Shown here: positions 8,681 to 17,531 of the stretch, in pieces
Numbering within the stretch: position 1 is the stretch's first letter
Layout of the letters: the number at the start of each line of letters is the position of its first letter
Assembly: GCA_029781975.1 (NCBI GenBank)
Contig: JAKOVQ010000017.1
Coordinates: 442,074-506,073 of the forward strand
Direction of reading: 5' to 3'
Length of the DNA: 64,000 bases
From: Acidobacteriota bacterium
Lineage (GTDB): Bacteria; Acidobacteriota; Thermoanaerobaculia; UBA5066
Program-made: the position numbers and the translations under genes
Notes under the pieces: model-generated
What the model saw: the letters and a program-made list of their open reading frames with translations, nothing else
Told to the model about the DNA's origin: nothing
The model's database searches: none

Positions 8681-10411
8681 CTAGAGCAGCCCCGCCTTCA
8701 GCGCCCAGGCGACGGCGGCGGTCCGGGTCGGAGCCCCCACCTTCCGGAGGACGTTCGCCACGTGGCGGTGGACCGTGTGCTCCGAGAGGCCCAGGCTCCC
8801 GGCGATCTCACGCTCCGACAGGCCCTCGGCCGCGAGGCGGAGGACCTGCCGCTCGCGGGCGGTGACGACGCTCGGCGGCGCCGTGCCGCGCCCCGGCTCC
8901 CGCGTGGGACCTCGCTCCCCGCCGGCGCGGTTCCCGCGCTCGATCGACGCCAGGAGCTCGCGGGCCCTCCGCGCCTCGGCCCGGGCCCCCAGCCTCTCGA
9001 ACGACGCGACGGCCCGCTCCGCCTCCCTCCGGGCGGAATCCGCCCTCCCGAGGTCGAGGAGGACCCGTGCGAGGTCGACCCGCGCGCGCCCCTCCTCCCA
9101 AGGCGCGGAGCACCCGGCGAAGGCGTCGACCGCGTCCTCCAGCGCGCGGCGCGCCTCCTCGGCCCGCCCCGCGCCCGCGCGGACCCGCCCCTCGGCCTGC
9201 GAGAGGAGCGCGCGGACGAACGGGAGGGAGACCCGCTCCGCGAGGGCCGAGAGCGCGGCCAGCGCCGACCTCGCGGCCTCCGCCGCCCCGGCCTCGCCGC
9301 AGCCACCGCCCGCGAGCCGGACGTCGACGAGGAGCGCGAGCGCCGTCGCACGCCCGACCCAGTTCTCGGCGGCGGTGGCCCGGAGGAACCGCTCCGCCAG
9401 GTCGGCCGCCTCCCGGACCTCGCCCCGCTCGAGGGCGACGCCGGCGCGGCCGAGCATCGCGGCCGAGCGCCCCGGGGCGCGGTCGAAGAGGGCGAGGGCC
9501 TCGTCGAGAGTTCCCTGCCGCCGCCTCAGCTCCCCGAGGACCTCGCAGACCTCCGGAAGCGCGAACGGGCGCGCGCCCGAGAGCTCTCCTTCGGCGCGGC
9601 GAAGCATCTCCTCCGCCTCCCGCCACGCCCCTTCGCCGACCAGGAGCGCCGCGAACGTCGGCTCGCACGCGGAGAGGAGGGGGCGGATCCCGAATCGCTC
9701 CGCGAACGTCTTGATCCGGGCCGTCCACTGCGAGCCGCGCTCGTAGTCCCTCACCGACTGGCAGGCGTGGATGAGGAAGCAGCAGGTCGTCCCGGCCGCG
9801 TCGAGGTCCGACATCTCGGCGAGGGCCGCCGCGGTCGCCTCGTCGAGGAGCCGCATCCCCTCCGCGACGTCCCCCTGGTCGACGCGAGCGAGCCCGTCGA
9901 GCGCCCGGGCGAGCATCGCGAGCTCGACGGAGCCGTGGCGGTCCGCGATCCGGGAGGCGCGGTCCGCGAACGCACGCGCCGCCCCGGGGTCCCGCGCCGC
10001 GATCCTCGCGACGTGACCGTCCCACAGGGCGACCCAGCCGTGGACGGGCCCGTCGGGGAGCCTCTCCGCGATCGTCCGGGCCCTCTCGAGCCAGCCGAGC
10101 GTCACCGCCAGGCCGCGCACGTCGGCGCTGTCGACCCCGAGGGCCAGGGCGGCCCGGACCGCGGCCTCCTGGTCCCCCCGACGCCGGTAGAGCGCGAAGG
10201 CTCGCTCCCGGGCCTGCAGCCCGGCCTCCGCCTCTCCGAGCCAGAAGAGCGCCCAGCCGAGCCCTTCCAGCGCCTCCGGCGTCTCGCCCTCCGCGAGAGC
10301 GGCGCGGAAGCCGTCGCGCGCGCTCTCCCACCGCCCCTCCTCCAGGTCGGCCTGGGCCCGGGCGAGGGCGGCGCCGTCCCCGCGGTGCTCGGTGTCACGC
10401 GCCTTCGAGAT
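8681..10411 (-). CDS. LuxR-type regulator with TPR-like helical repeats (start codon unclear)
   Basis: The C-terminus holds a LuxR helix-turn-helix: VVTARERQVLRLAAEGL then LSEHTVHRHVANVLRKVGA. The rest is a long array of TPR-like helical pairs typical of signal-sensing regulators. The first in-frame conventional start is GTG 10120. Coding clearly continues about 100 codons upstream (EGETPEALEGLGWALFWLGE and ARERAFALYRRRGD are standard N-terminal sequence for this family), as far as an in-frame TAG at 10421-10423. No ATG, GTG or TTG lies in that stretch. I use ATC 10411 as a provisional 5' limit; CTG 10345 is another choice. It could also be a mutated gene. Confidence 0.8.
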   Translation of the reverse strand: MSKARDTEHRGDGAALARAQADLEEGRWESARDGFRAALAEGETPEALEGLGWALFWLGEAEAGLQARERAFALYRRRGDQEAAVRAALALGVDSADVRGLAVTLGWLERARTIAERLPDGPVHGWVALWDGHVARIAARDPGAARAFADRASRIADRHGSVELAMLARALDGLARVDQGDVAEGMRLLDEATAAALAEMSDLDAAGTTCCFLIHACQSVRDYERGSQWTARIKTFAERFGIRPLLSACEPTFAALLVGEGAWREAEEMLRRAEGELSGARPFALPEVCEVLGELRRRQGTLDEALALFDRAPGRSAAMLGRAGVALERGEVREAADLAERFLRATAAENWVGRATALALLVDVRLAGGGCGEAGAAEAARSALAALSALAERVSLPFVRALLSQAEGRVRAGAGRAEEARRALEDAVDAFAGCSAPWEEGRARVDLARVLLDLGRADSARREAERAVASFERLGARAEARRARELLASIERGNRAGGERGPTREPGRGTAPPSVVTARERQVLRLAAEGLSEREIAGSLGLSEHTVHRHVANVLRKVGAPTRTAAVAWALKAGLL

Positions 10412-10479
10412 CGGCGGATTCTAGAAACGCTCCCTCGCGCCGCCAAGTCGACGGGACGGGGATTCCCGCAGGAAAGAGG

Positions 10480-11052
10480 TCAGCCCTTCTTCCGCTTCAG
10501 GTGGAACTTCGCGACGTGGTCCCCCGGCTTCCCGCCGGCCCAGCTCGTCCACTCCGCGCGCAGCTCGTCGGGCGAGACGAGCTCGATCCGAAGCGAGTGC
10601 ATGTGGAGGTCCTTCGCGGGATCGAGGTTCGTGCCGCCGTCGAAGTCGAAGGAGATGACGTCGCCCGCCACCTTCTTCGCCCGCATCCGGGGCTGGTTCC
10701 CCGCCGCGCAGTAGTGGGTCAGGACGAGGTCGTCGCCGTCCCGGTGGTAGACGGTGACCATCTCGTGAGCGGTCCCCGGGAAGTCCGTCTCGACGACCGC
10801 CGAGCCGGCTCCCGTCACCCGGTAGGTCACCGCGACCTGGTCCTTCATCCCCATCGTCCCGTCCACGTCGACCCACTCCCCGGCCAGCGCCTTCAGCCGG
10901 TCGAGGGCGGAGGCGGCGGGCGCCGGAGCGGCCACCGCGGCCGCCGCTGGGCTCGCCGGCTCCCCCGCGCTCAGCGGGGAGGCGGCCGCCAGGGCCAGAG
11001 GAAGTGCGGCGACGAGAAGCCGGGAACCGATCCGCGGGTCGACCTGGGCCAT
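10480..11052 (-). CDS. Secreted lipocalin-like protein (DUF1579-type)
   Basis: 190 residues. A signal peptide (LLVAALPLALAAASPLSAG) and an alanine-rich linker precede a domain starting LDRLKALAGEWV and containing VTYRVTGAGSAVVET. That opening is typical of small beta-barrel proteins of the DUF1579/lipocalin-like sort. The ATG 11052 follows AAGGAGG at seven bases. The C-terminal part (HMHSLRIELVSPDELRAEW) is the last pair of strands. The ligand and role are unknown. It stands alone between two unrelated genes. Confidence 0.7.
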   Translation of the reverse strand: MAQVDPRIGSRLLVAALPLALAAASPLSAGEPASPAAAAVAAPAPAASALDRLKALAGEWVDVDGTMGMKDQVAVTYRVTGAGSAVVETDFPGTAHEMVTVYHRDGDDLVLTHYCAAGNQPRMRAKKVAGDVISFDFDGGTNLDPAKDLHMHSLRIELVSPDELRAEWTSWAGGKPGDHVAKFHLKRKKG

Positions 11053-11238
11053 GGCACCCTCCTTCGCGGCCGACCGCTCGGCCGCGCTCACCGCGCCCTC
11101 GGGGCGCGAGCATCGTCTCTTCGGGACCGGCGGGATGATAGCCGCGGACGTTGGAGACTATGATGGGCCGACGCTCGAGATCGCGGCCGGCCGCGCGGCC
11201 CCCAGGCGCCGGCCGGCCCGACGGCAGGAGGTGCGGAC

Positions 11239-12096
11239 GTGGCAAGCGACCCACCCCGAGACGAGACCGGTCCCCGGGGAATCGGCAAGTCGGGCCTCCC
11301 GGCGCCCCGGCCCGACGACGTCCGGCGGACGATCCGGACGCTCCTGGCCAGCGACCGCCCCGAGGACCTCCGCCGGGGCCTCGCCCTCGTCGAGATGGAG
11401 ATCGCCCGCGTCGGCTCCTCCGAGGCGAGGTCGCTCTTCGAGATGGTCTCGGCCATCTTCTACCTCGACCCGCTGGACCGGCCCGACCTCGTGCCGGTCC
11501 TCGACGAGGCCGTCAGCCTCGTCGTCGGCTTCGGCGCGTGGGTCATCCCCGTCCTCCTCGACCACCTCGAGGCGGGCGACCTCAAGGCCCAGCTCGCCGC
11601 CGGGAACGCGCTCGGCCGGATCGGCGCTGACGCCGTCGAGCCGCTCCTGGCCCGGTACGCCTCGACGGCCGACCCGGCGACGCGGGTCTTCATCCTCTAC
11701 GCCCTGGGGAAGATCGCCTCGCCGCGCGTCGTCCGCACCGTCCCGGTCGCCCTCGAGGCGTCGCGGTCGGAGAGCCTCGAGCTGAGGGACACCGCCACCC
11801 GGGCCATCGGCAAGCTCGCCGAGTCGATCCCTCCCCCCGACCTCCCGACCCACCTGAAGCTCCAGCTCCTGGATCGCCTCCACGCGAGCCTCGCCGACAC
11901 GAATCCGGGGATCCGCGCGAAGGCGGTGAGGAGCCTCGGCAAGCTCGCCAAGGCAGGCCATCTCGATGCGGCGCAGAAGCAGACGCTCGCCACCGCCTGC
12001 CGCCGCCTCCTCGGCGAGGACGAGAGCTTCGAGTGGGACCGGGCCTTCGTCGTCCGGAAGGAGGCCCAGGAGGCGCTCCGGTTCTGCGGCGCGTAG
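11239..12096 (+). CDS. HEAT-repeat protein
   Basis: 285 residues without a signal peptide. Successive helical repeats of the HEAT/armadillo kind are visible, for example DLKAQLAAGNALGRIGADAVEP, RVFILYALGKIASPRVV and NPGIRAKAVRSLGKLAKAGH. Such scaffolds bind other proteins. GTG 11239 is preceded by GCAGGAGGTGCG. Nothing nearby hints at the partner. It ends 17 bases from the converging YCII gene. Confidence 0.85.
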   Translation: MASDPPRDETGPRGIGKSGLPAPRPDDVRRTIRTLLASDRPEDLRRGLALVEMEIARVGSSEARSLFEMVSAIFYLDPLDRPDLVPVLDEAVSLVVGFGAWVIPVLLDHLEAGDLKAQLAAGNALGRIGADAVEPLLARYASTADPATRVFILYALGKIASPRVVRTVPVALEASRSESLELRDTATRAIGKLAESIPPPDLPTHLKLQLLDRLHASLADTNPGIRAKAVRSLGKLAKAGHLDAAQKQTLATACRRLLGEDESFEWDRAFVVRKEAQEALRFCGA

Positions 12097-12113
12097 AGCC
12101 GCGGGCGGCCGGC

Positions 12114-12545
12114 TCAGCTCTTCGCCCGCTCCTCGACGAGGGATCGCAGGCGCTCCTCCTGCTCCCTCAGCTCGGGGGTGAGCTCGGCCCCGAACTCCTC
12201 CATCTCGTAGAGCTGCCGGACCTCGATCTCGGAGTCGACCGGCATCGGGTTGGGGCACCGCTTCACCCACTCGATCGCCTCCTCGAGCGACTTCACCTTC
12301 CAGAGCCAGAAGCCGGCGACCAGCTCCTTCGCCTCCGCGAAGGGCCCGTCGACCACGGTCCGCTTCGTGCCGGAGAACCTCACCCGGGCCCCCTTCGAGC
12401 TCGGGTGAAGCCCCTCCCCGGCGAGCATCAACCCTGCCTTCACCAGCTCCTCGTTGAACTTCCCCATCTCCGCCAGGATCTTCATGTCGGGGGGCGCGCC
12501 GGCCTCGGACTCCTTCGTCGCCTTGACGATCACCATGACTCGCAT
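12114..12545 (-). CDS. YCII-related (DGPF) domain protein
   Basis: 143 residues. The N-terminus MRVMVIVKATKESEAG, then KFNEELVKAGLMLAGEGLH and VVDGPFAEAKELVAGFWLW, match the YCII/DGPF family, which shares the dimeric ferredoxin-like fold. The C-terminal third (ELREQEERLRSLVEERAKS) looks like a charged helix. Relatives are often encoded beside sigma factors, but none is present here. The biochemical role is not known for most members. Confidence 0.9.
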   Translation of the reverse strand: MRVMVIVKATKESEAGAPPDMKILAEMGKFNEELVKAGLMLAGEGLHPSSKGARVRFSGTKRTVVDGPFAEAKELVAGFWLWKVKSLEEAIEWVKRCPNPMPVDSEIEVRQLYEMEEFGAELTPELREQEERLRSLVEERAKS

Positions 12546-12691
12546 CGTTTCGCCTCCTCAAATCGTTCGAGGGCAAAGGATTGCGGCGGTCCGGACGCCG
12601 GGGTTCGTGCCCGCCCGCTCCGGGCCCTCACCGTCACGACGAACGACGGGGGGCCGGATCGACGGGCCCGGCCGGGAATTCTCCGTGCCCC

Positions 12692-13105
12692 TCAGCGTCC
12701 CCGCCGGGCGTCCAGGCTCCAGGGCCCCGCTCCCGCAGCCGAGAAGTAGAGCCAGACGAAGCAGTAGAGGATCGCCGGGACGCCGCCGTTCACGATCGGC
12801 CAGAAGCCCTGCGGGGCGTGGAACTGGAAGTACGCCACGGCCATCTCGCCCGAGAGGAGGAAGGCGACCGGGCGGGTGAAGAGGCCGACGAGGAGGAGCC
12901 CGCCGCCGACCACCTCCAGGACGGCCCCGATCCAGAGCTGCGAGAGGATCGGAACGGTGCCGCCGGCCGGGGGGACGCCGACCGGGAAGGCGAAGAGCTT
13001 CATCACCCCGGCCGAGGCGAAGAGCGCGGCGGCCACGATCCGGAGGACGCTCCGCAGCTCCCCCTCGCGCGCCGACCAGGTCGAGAGGATCCGGTTCTCT
13101 GCCAT
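12692..13105 (-). CDS. DoxX family membrane protein
   Basis: 137 residues with four predicted membrane helices (RIVAAALFASAGVMKL; IGAVLEVVGGGLLLVGLF; AFLLSGEMAVAYFQF; AILYCFVWLYFSAAG). This is the DoxX/MauE-type fold, including FASAGVMKLF and the EMAVAYFQFHAPQGFWPIVNG region. Members are linked to redox or quinone-linked processes in the membrane, but function here is open. ATG 13105 is downstream of a recognisable sigma-70-type promoter and a palindromic site. Confidence 0.88.
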   Translation of the reverse strand: MAENRILSTWSAREGELRSVLRIVAAALFASAGVMKLFAFPVGVPPAGGTVPILSQLWIGAVLEVVGGGLLLVGLFTRPVAFLLSGEMAVAYFQFHAPQGFWPIVNGGVPAILYCFVWLYFSAAGAGPWSLDARRGR

Positions 13106-13111
13106 GGGGCT

Positions 13112-13141
13112 CTCATACGCCCGTGGCGTTTGCCGGGTCAA
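13112..13141 (-). promoter_or_regulatory. Sigma-70-type promoter of the DoxX gene
   Basis: On the minus strand, TTGACC (13141-13136) and TATGAG (13117-13112) are separated by 18 bases, a good -35/-10 pair just ahead of the DoxX start. A palindrome lies directly upstream of the -35. Confidence 0.5.
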
Positions 13142-13145
13142 CGTC

Positions 13146-13159
13146 GCGTGTAAACGCGC
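13146..13159. promoter_or_regulatory. Palindromic site (GCGTGTAAACGCGC) shared with the FAS-like operon promoter
   Basis: GCGTGT-AA-ACGCGC is an inverted repeat with one mismatch in the arms. It lies just upstream of the DoxX -35 and in the gap between the divergent DoxX and phosphoesterase genes. A near-identical copy with perfect arms occurs at 23266-23279 in the fatty-acid-like operon promoter, so it is probably a regulator binding site. Confidence 0.45.
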
Positions 13160-13212
13160 CCGGGGCGACGGGGAGCGCCCCCGAACGACCGCGTCCCGGT
13201 ACTCTCGGGCCG

Positions 13213-14253
13213 ATGCCGGCGCGCCTCCTCTTCGTCTCCGACACCCACCTCGGCATCGACCTTCCCGCGAGGCCACGGGTCGAGAGGCCGCGCCGCGGCG
13301 ACGACTTCTTCGAGGCCTTCGAGAAGGCGCTCGAGCCGGCCGCGACGGGGGAGGCCGACCTCGTCGTCCACGGCGGCGACCTCTTCTACCGGAGCCGGAT
13401 CCCCGCCTGGCTCGCGGAGAGGGTCTTCACGCGCCTCGCTGACCTCGCCGACCGGGGGGTCGACCTCTTCTGGGTCCCCGGGAACCACGAGCGCGGCGGG
13501 GTGCCGCGGAGCCTCTTCCTCACCCACCCGAGGATCCACGTCTTCGACCGCCCCCGGACGTTCGTCGTCCACCGCGACGGGCTCGACGTGGCACTGGCCG
13601 GGTTCCCCTGCGCGCCGCGGGTCCGGGACGACCTCGCGACGCTCGTGGAGGCGACCGGCCACGCCGCGGTGCGGGCGGACGTCCGCCTCCTCTGCATCCA
13701 CCACGCGGTCGAGGGGGCGACGGTCGGTCCCGCGGACTTCGTCTTCCGGAGCGGCGACGACGTCGTCCGGGGCCGCGACCTGCCGGGCGGCTTCGCCGCC
13801 GTCCTGTCCGGCCACATCCACCGGCACCAGGTCCTCGTCCGAGACCTCGCGGGGCGCCCGCTCGCCGCTCCGGTCCTCTTCCCCGGCTCGACGGAACGGA
13901 CCTCCTTCGCGGAGAAGGACGAGCCGAAGGGGACGCTGATGCTCACGCTCGAGGGATCCGAAGGGGGCCGCGGGACCGCGGCCTGGGAATTTCGCGAGCT
14001 CCCCGCCCGGCCGATGGTGGACCTCGACGTCGACCCCCGCCCGGGAGACGGCGACCTCCGCGCCCGCCTGGCCGGGGCGCTCGCCCGTCTCGACCCGCGC
14101 AGCGTCGTCCGGATCCGCCTCGCCGCCGATCCGCCCGCCGAGGCGCTCCCGGACCTGAGCGCGGCGGCCCTCCGCGCCGTCGCCCCACCGGGGATGCACG
14201 TCTCCGTCGCGTGGCGAAGGGACCCCGCGCGGCCGGCTCGGGCGCTCAGGTGA
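13213..14253 (+). CDS. Metallophosphoesterase, Mre11/SbcD-like DNA repair exonuclease type
   Basis: 346 residues. All calcineurin-type metal motifs are present in order: SDTHLG (Asp10, His12), GGDLFYRSR (Asp56), GNHERGG (Asn91, His92), CIHH and GHIHRHQ. The phrase DLFYRSRIP and the spacing resemble Mre11/SbcD-type nucleases more than the small MPE phosphatases. No SbcC-like ATPase gene is adjacent, so this is probably a stand-alone member. The ATG at 13213 lacks an obvious ribosome site. The stop overlaps the convergent transacylase gene by eight bases. Confidence 0.85.
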   Translation: MPARLLFVSDTHLGIDLPARPRVERPRRGDDFFEAFEKALEPAATGEADLVVHGGDLFYRSRIPAWLAERVFTRLADLADRGVDLFWVPGNHERGGVPRSLFLTHPRIHVFDRPRTFVVHRDGLDVALAGFPCAPRVRDDLATLVEATGHAAVRADVRLLCIHHAVEGATVGPADFVFRSGDDVVRGRDLPGGFAAVLSGHIHRHQVLVRDLAGRPLAAPVLFPGSTERTSFAEKDEPKGTLMLTLEGSEGGRGTAAWEFRELPARPMVDLDVDPRPGDGDLRARLAGALARLDPRSVVRIRLAADPPAEALPDLSAAALRAVAPPGMHVSVAWRRDPARPARALR

Positions 14254-15187
14254 GGAGATCCGCCGTCCGGACGGCGGTCGTCGTCACGCCTGGCATGGGC
14301 TCCCCGTCCTCGTCCTGGAGCTGGTCCCGGATCCAGGTGACCGGCTGCGGCCGGAAGGCGACCTCGAGGAAGCTCCTGCAGCCGTGGTCGTACGCCGCCC
14401 AGACCGCGTCGAAGTGGCGCTCGAGCGCGCGGGGCTGCGCCGCGAGGAGGCGCTTGATCTCCTCGGGCTCCGTCTCCCGCCGCCCCGACGTCCCCATGAA
14501 GACGGGGACCTCCGGCGGCCTGATCTCGACGTCGCGCAGCGCCGCAGCGAGGACGGCCTCGCACCCGGCGAACGCCTCGGTGTGATACGGGCCCTCCACC
14601 TCGAGGAGCCTGAGCTTGACGGGCCATCCCTCCGCGGCGGCGGCCGCGGCGAAGGCCGTCAGGTCCGCCATCCGCCCGCCCAACGTCCCCCGCCCTATCG
14701 TGTTGTGGAGGGCGAGCGAGACGCCGGGAAACGCGTCGACCCGGTCGGCCAGGTCCGGGAGGAAGTCGGTCGAGACGGCCGCCAGGCCCATCGGCGCGTC
14801 GAACCCCTTGCAGGCGTCGGCGAAGGCCTGCGCCCGCGCGCGGACGAAGGCTGCCGAGCCCTCCACCGTCATCGCCCCCGCCGCCACGAGCGCCGCGACG
14901 ACGCCGACCGAGTGCCCGATCGCCCCGTCGAGCTCGAGGTCCGGGTGGAGCGCGCGGTAGGCGAAGAGGTGTCCCAGGTGGTGCGCGTGGATGGCGCGCT
15001 GGGCGTTGAAGGTGAGGGAGAGCTCGGGGCCGGGCATCGTGGTGGTGACCGCCTCGAGGTCGTCCCCGAGAGACGGCACGAGGCGTTCCAGGACCTCCCG
15101 CGCGGCGGGGATCCCCCAGAGGTCGCGACACATCCCGCTCTCCTGGACCGACTGCCCCGCGAAGAGGATGCAGCTGGGGGACGTCAT
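14246..15187 (-). CDS. Malonyl-CoA:ACP transacylase-like acyltransferase
   Basis: 313 residues with an acyltransferase fold. It opens CILFAGQSVQESG (oxyanion-hole glutamine), has the nucleophile elbow GHSVG (Ser93) and the catalytic histidine in GPYHTEAF (His202). It would load malonyl or another acyl unit onto an acyl carrier protein. It is the last gene of the nine-gene FAS-like operon, starting 14 bases after the PlsC-PPTase stop with GAGGCGG before the ATG. The wording around the active site resembles transacylase domains of polyketide or PUFA synthases. Extender choice cannot be told from sequence. Confidence 0.85.
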   Translation of the reverse strand: MTSPSCILFAGQSVQESGMCRDLWGIPAAREVLERLVPSLGDDLEAVTTTMPGPELSLTFNAQRAIHAHHLGHLFAYRALHPDLELDGAIGHSVGVVAALVAAGAMTVEGSAAFVRARAQAFADACKGFDAPMGLAAVSTDFLPDLADRVDAFPGVSLALHNTIGRGTLGGRMADLTAFAAAAAAEGWPVKLRLLEVEGPYHTEAFAGCEAVLAAALRDVEIRPPEVPVFMGTSGRRETEPEEIKRLLAAQPRALERHFDAVWAAYDHGCRSFLEVAFRPQPVTWIRDQLQDEDGEPMPGVTTTAVRTADLLT

Positions 15188-15201
15188 CCGCCTCGCGCGC
15201 C

Positions 15202-16605
15202 TCACGAGATCATGAAGCTGCAGGCCGCGAAGCGGCCCGAGTGGGAGAGGGAGACCCCCCAGTCGCGGACCCGGCCGCCGCGCAGGACGCGCGGGATCCC
15301 GTCCACCTCCGTCAGGGCCAGGACGGCGGGCGACGGGATGTCGTCGGCCGACTCGGCGATCAGGTCGAGGAGCATGCCGCGCGCGAACTCCCCGGGCGCC
15401 TCTCCGTCCGGCACCTTCTCGACCCGCCAGATCACGTCGCCCGGCGTCCCCTCGTCCCCGACCGACCCCCCGCGGAGGACGGCGACGCAGTGGACCTTTT
15501 CCCCGTCGTCGTCCGTGAAGGCGACCTGCACCTCCGTGCAGGTGGGGCGGTGGACCACCTTGCGGCGGAAGAGGTCCACCTCGAGCATCGGGAAGGCGCC
15601 GATCGGCGTCGAGACGCCCCCCTGCGCCAGCGCCTTGTGGGCCGCCTCCTTGGCGGCGAAGAGCTTCCAGAAGACGGCGTAACGGAGAGCGGGCGGCTGC
15701 CCCTCGAGGTACGCGCGCTCCTTCTCGGTCAGGTGACGCTCGAGCCACTCGGGGTCGGCCTCCCCCGTCTCGGGGTCGATCCGCTCCCGGTGGAGCGGGC
15801 TCGCGAGGTCCACGACGTCGTTCCCCCCGCAGTTCTTCGGGAGCGCGCTCCCGGCGAACCAGCGCTCCTGGAGGCGCCCCAGGACCTGGAACAGCCTCTC
15901 CGAGACGCTCCGGGGCGTCGTCTCGCCCGGCTCGACCGCCTCGACGACGTCCGCGTAGAGGCGGAAGACCTCCCGCCGCCGGGGCGCCACGGTGGCGAAC
16001 GCCTGGTGCTCGCCGCGGAAGTAGAGGCAGAGGAACTTCGCCCCGGGCGCGGCGAGCGCGAGCCGTCCGAGGAAGTCCTTGGGCCGGTTGGGGTCGAGCC
16101 ACCCGCTCCGCGAGCGGCCCGCCTCCGGGTAGACGAAGACCGAGCCCCCCTCGCGCAGGATCCTCACGCACTTCTGGAACGCGGCGTCGCGCCAGCGGGT
16201 CGCGACGGCGTCGTCCCCTTCCCGGAGAAACGGGATGGCGCGGCACAGGTACATCAGCGTGCGCAGGGCCGGGCCCTTCAGCCATCCCCCCGTCCTGTGG
16301 TAGTTGCGGAACTCGGGCGTGGACCACGGGAGCCACCGCGACCCCGCGACCCGCCGCCACGGCACGACGGCCCAGAAGAGGAGGAAGGAGTCGATCATCG
16401 TCAGGTGGTTGGCCGCCCAGAGGACCGGTCCGTCGTGGGTCTCGAGCTTCGACCAGACCTCCTCCCGGGAGCGCCTCAGGTCCTGGAACCTGTACCGGAA
16501 CTTGAGGCGCGCCAGGAGGACGATGAAGGCGTACGTCGGATAGGCCAGGAGGTGGCTCCAGAATTCCTGCCGGCGCAGGCGCCTGAGCTCCGTCTCGGTC
16601 AGCAA
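15202..16605 (-). CDS. PlsC-type acyltransferase fused to a phosphopantetheinyl transferase
   Basis: About 467 residues in two parts. The N-terminal half is a lysophosphatidic-acid-acyltransferase-like domain: HX4D motif NHLTMID (His67, Asp72) and PEAGRSRSG near 160-168. The C-terminal half is an AcpS/Sfp-type phosphopantetheinyl transferase: GGNDVVDL (Asp266), LTEKERAYL, then FAAKEAAHKAL (Lys319, Glu320, Lys324). One protein could thus activate the carrier protein and move the finished acyl chain to an acceptor. The start is probably TTG 16605, overlapping the previous stop by seven bases; the ribosome site is weak. I know of no common protein with this order. Confidence 0.8.
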   Translation of the reverse strand: MLTETELRRLRRQEFWSHLLAYPTYAFIVLLARLKFRYRFQDLRRSREEVWSKLETHDGPVLWAANHLTMIDSFLLFWAVVPWRRVAGSRWLPWSTPEFRNYHRTGGWLKGPALRTLMYLCRAIPFLREGDDAVATRWRDAAFQKCVRILREGGSVFVYPEAGRSRSGWLDPNRPKDFLGRLALAAPGAKFLCLYFRGEHQAFATVAPRRREVFRLYADVVEAVEPGETTPRSVSERLFQVLGRLQERWFAGSALPKNCGGNDVVDLASPLHRERIDPETGEADPEWLERHLTEKERAYLEGQPPALRYAVFWKLFAAKEAAHKALAQGGVSTPIGAFPMLEVDLFRRKVVHRPTCTEVQVAFTDDDGEKVHCVAVLRGGSVGDEGTPGDVIWRVEKVPDGEAPGEFARGMLLDLIAESADDIPSPAVLALTEVDGIPRVLRGGRVRDWGVSLSHSGRFAACSFMIS

Positions 16606-17498
16606 GACTCGGCGAGGCGGACGGTCTCCTGGAGGAGCCCGCGGATCTCCGCGACCTTGGCGGCCTCGGCCGCCGACCTGTTCCCCGCCTGGGAGGCGAT
16701 CTCCGCGGAGACCCGGAGCTTGGCCGCGCTCATCTTCAGGCGCGTCCGGATCTCGGCCTCCTCCGACCGGAGGCTGGCGATGCGGGCGGAGTCGTTGCCG
16801 CCGGCCGCCCCGGCGAGCTTCGCGGTGGCCATGGAGAGCTCGCTCTCGAGCGCCTCGTGGGCCGCCTTCTCCTCCTCGTAGCTCTTCCGCCTCTGGCCGG
16901 CCAGGGCGGCGGCGTCCGCGATGAGGGCCTCGTAGGACTTCGCCTGCGCGGTGAGCGCCCGGAGGTTGGCCAGGGCCTCCTCCCGCTCGGGCCCCGAGAG
17001 CTTCTCGAGGCGTCCCATGGCCTTCCGGAGGGCCTCGTTCAGCTTCCACCCTTCGCCGATCACGCTGATGTACGCGAACGAGACCACCTTCCCGAGGTAC
17101 GCGGGGTCGGGGGCCATGTGGCCGAGGTCCATCAGCATTTTGACGGCGAGGCCCGGCGTGGCCGCGAGGGCGTCCTGGCCGTCGAGGATCCGGAGCTTGC
17201 CCAGCTCGCCCTCGTCGAGCCGGACCTCGGAGCCGTCGGGGGAGACGGGGACGCGCCGCGTCCTCCTCGTCAGGAACTGCCTCTCGATCGACATCGTGAT
17301 GTCGGCGAGGTTGCTCGACTCGATCCCCATCCCGATGATGTGCCCCAGGAAGGGCGTGTTGGCGTCGGCCCGCGACCAGTTCGCCTCCTGGGTCGCGTAC
17401 TTCCTCACGCCTGCGATGATCCGCTTCTCCGCCTCTTCCGCCGTGATCGTGGCGAGGTCCGTCGCCTCGATCACCGTCTCCTTGCGCTTGAATGCCAT
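16599..17498 (-). CDS. Unknown coiled-coil protein in the FAS-like operon
   Basis: 299 residues, no signal peptide, no recognised family. Residues 1-170 look globular (phrases such as NTPFLGHIIGMGIESSNLAD and LMDLGHMAPDPAYLGKVVSF). From about 175 on the sequence is helical and charged with heptad-like patterns (REEALANLRALTAQAKSYE; then AEIRTRLKMSAAKLRVSAE), suggesting a coiled coil. There is no DSL-type serine, so it is not a carrier protein. A strong AGGAGG lies before the ATG, unlike the coupled genes on either side. Its place between KAS II and PlsC-PPTase implies a part in the same pathway, perhaps scaffolding. Confidence 0.7.
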   Translation of the reverse strand: MAFKRKETVIEATDLATITAEEAEKRIIAGVRKYATQEANWSRADANTPFLGHIIGMGIESSNLADITMSIERQFLTRRTRRVPVSPDGSEVRLDEGELGKLRILDGQDALAATPGLAVKMLMDLGHMAPDPAYLGKVVSFAYISVIGEGWKLNEALRKAMGRLEKLSGPEREEALANLRALTAQAKSYEALIADAAALAGQRRKSYEEEKAAHEALESELSMATAKLAGAAGGNDSARIASLRSEEAEIRTRLKMSAAKLRVSAEIASQAGNRSAAEAAKVAEIRGLLQETVRLAESC

Positions 17499-17531
17499 GT
17501 CAGCCTCCTGTCGGTTCCGGAGCCGTCCGGC

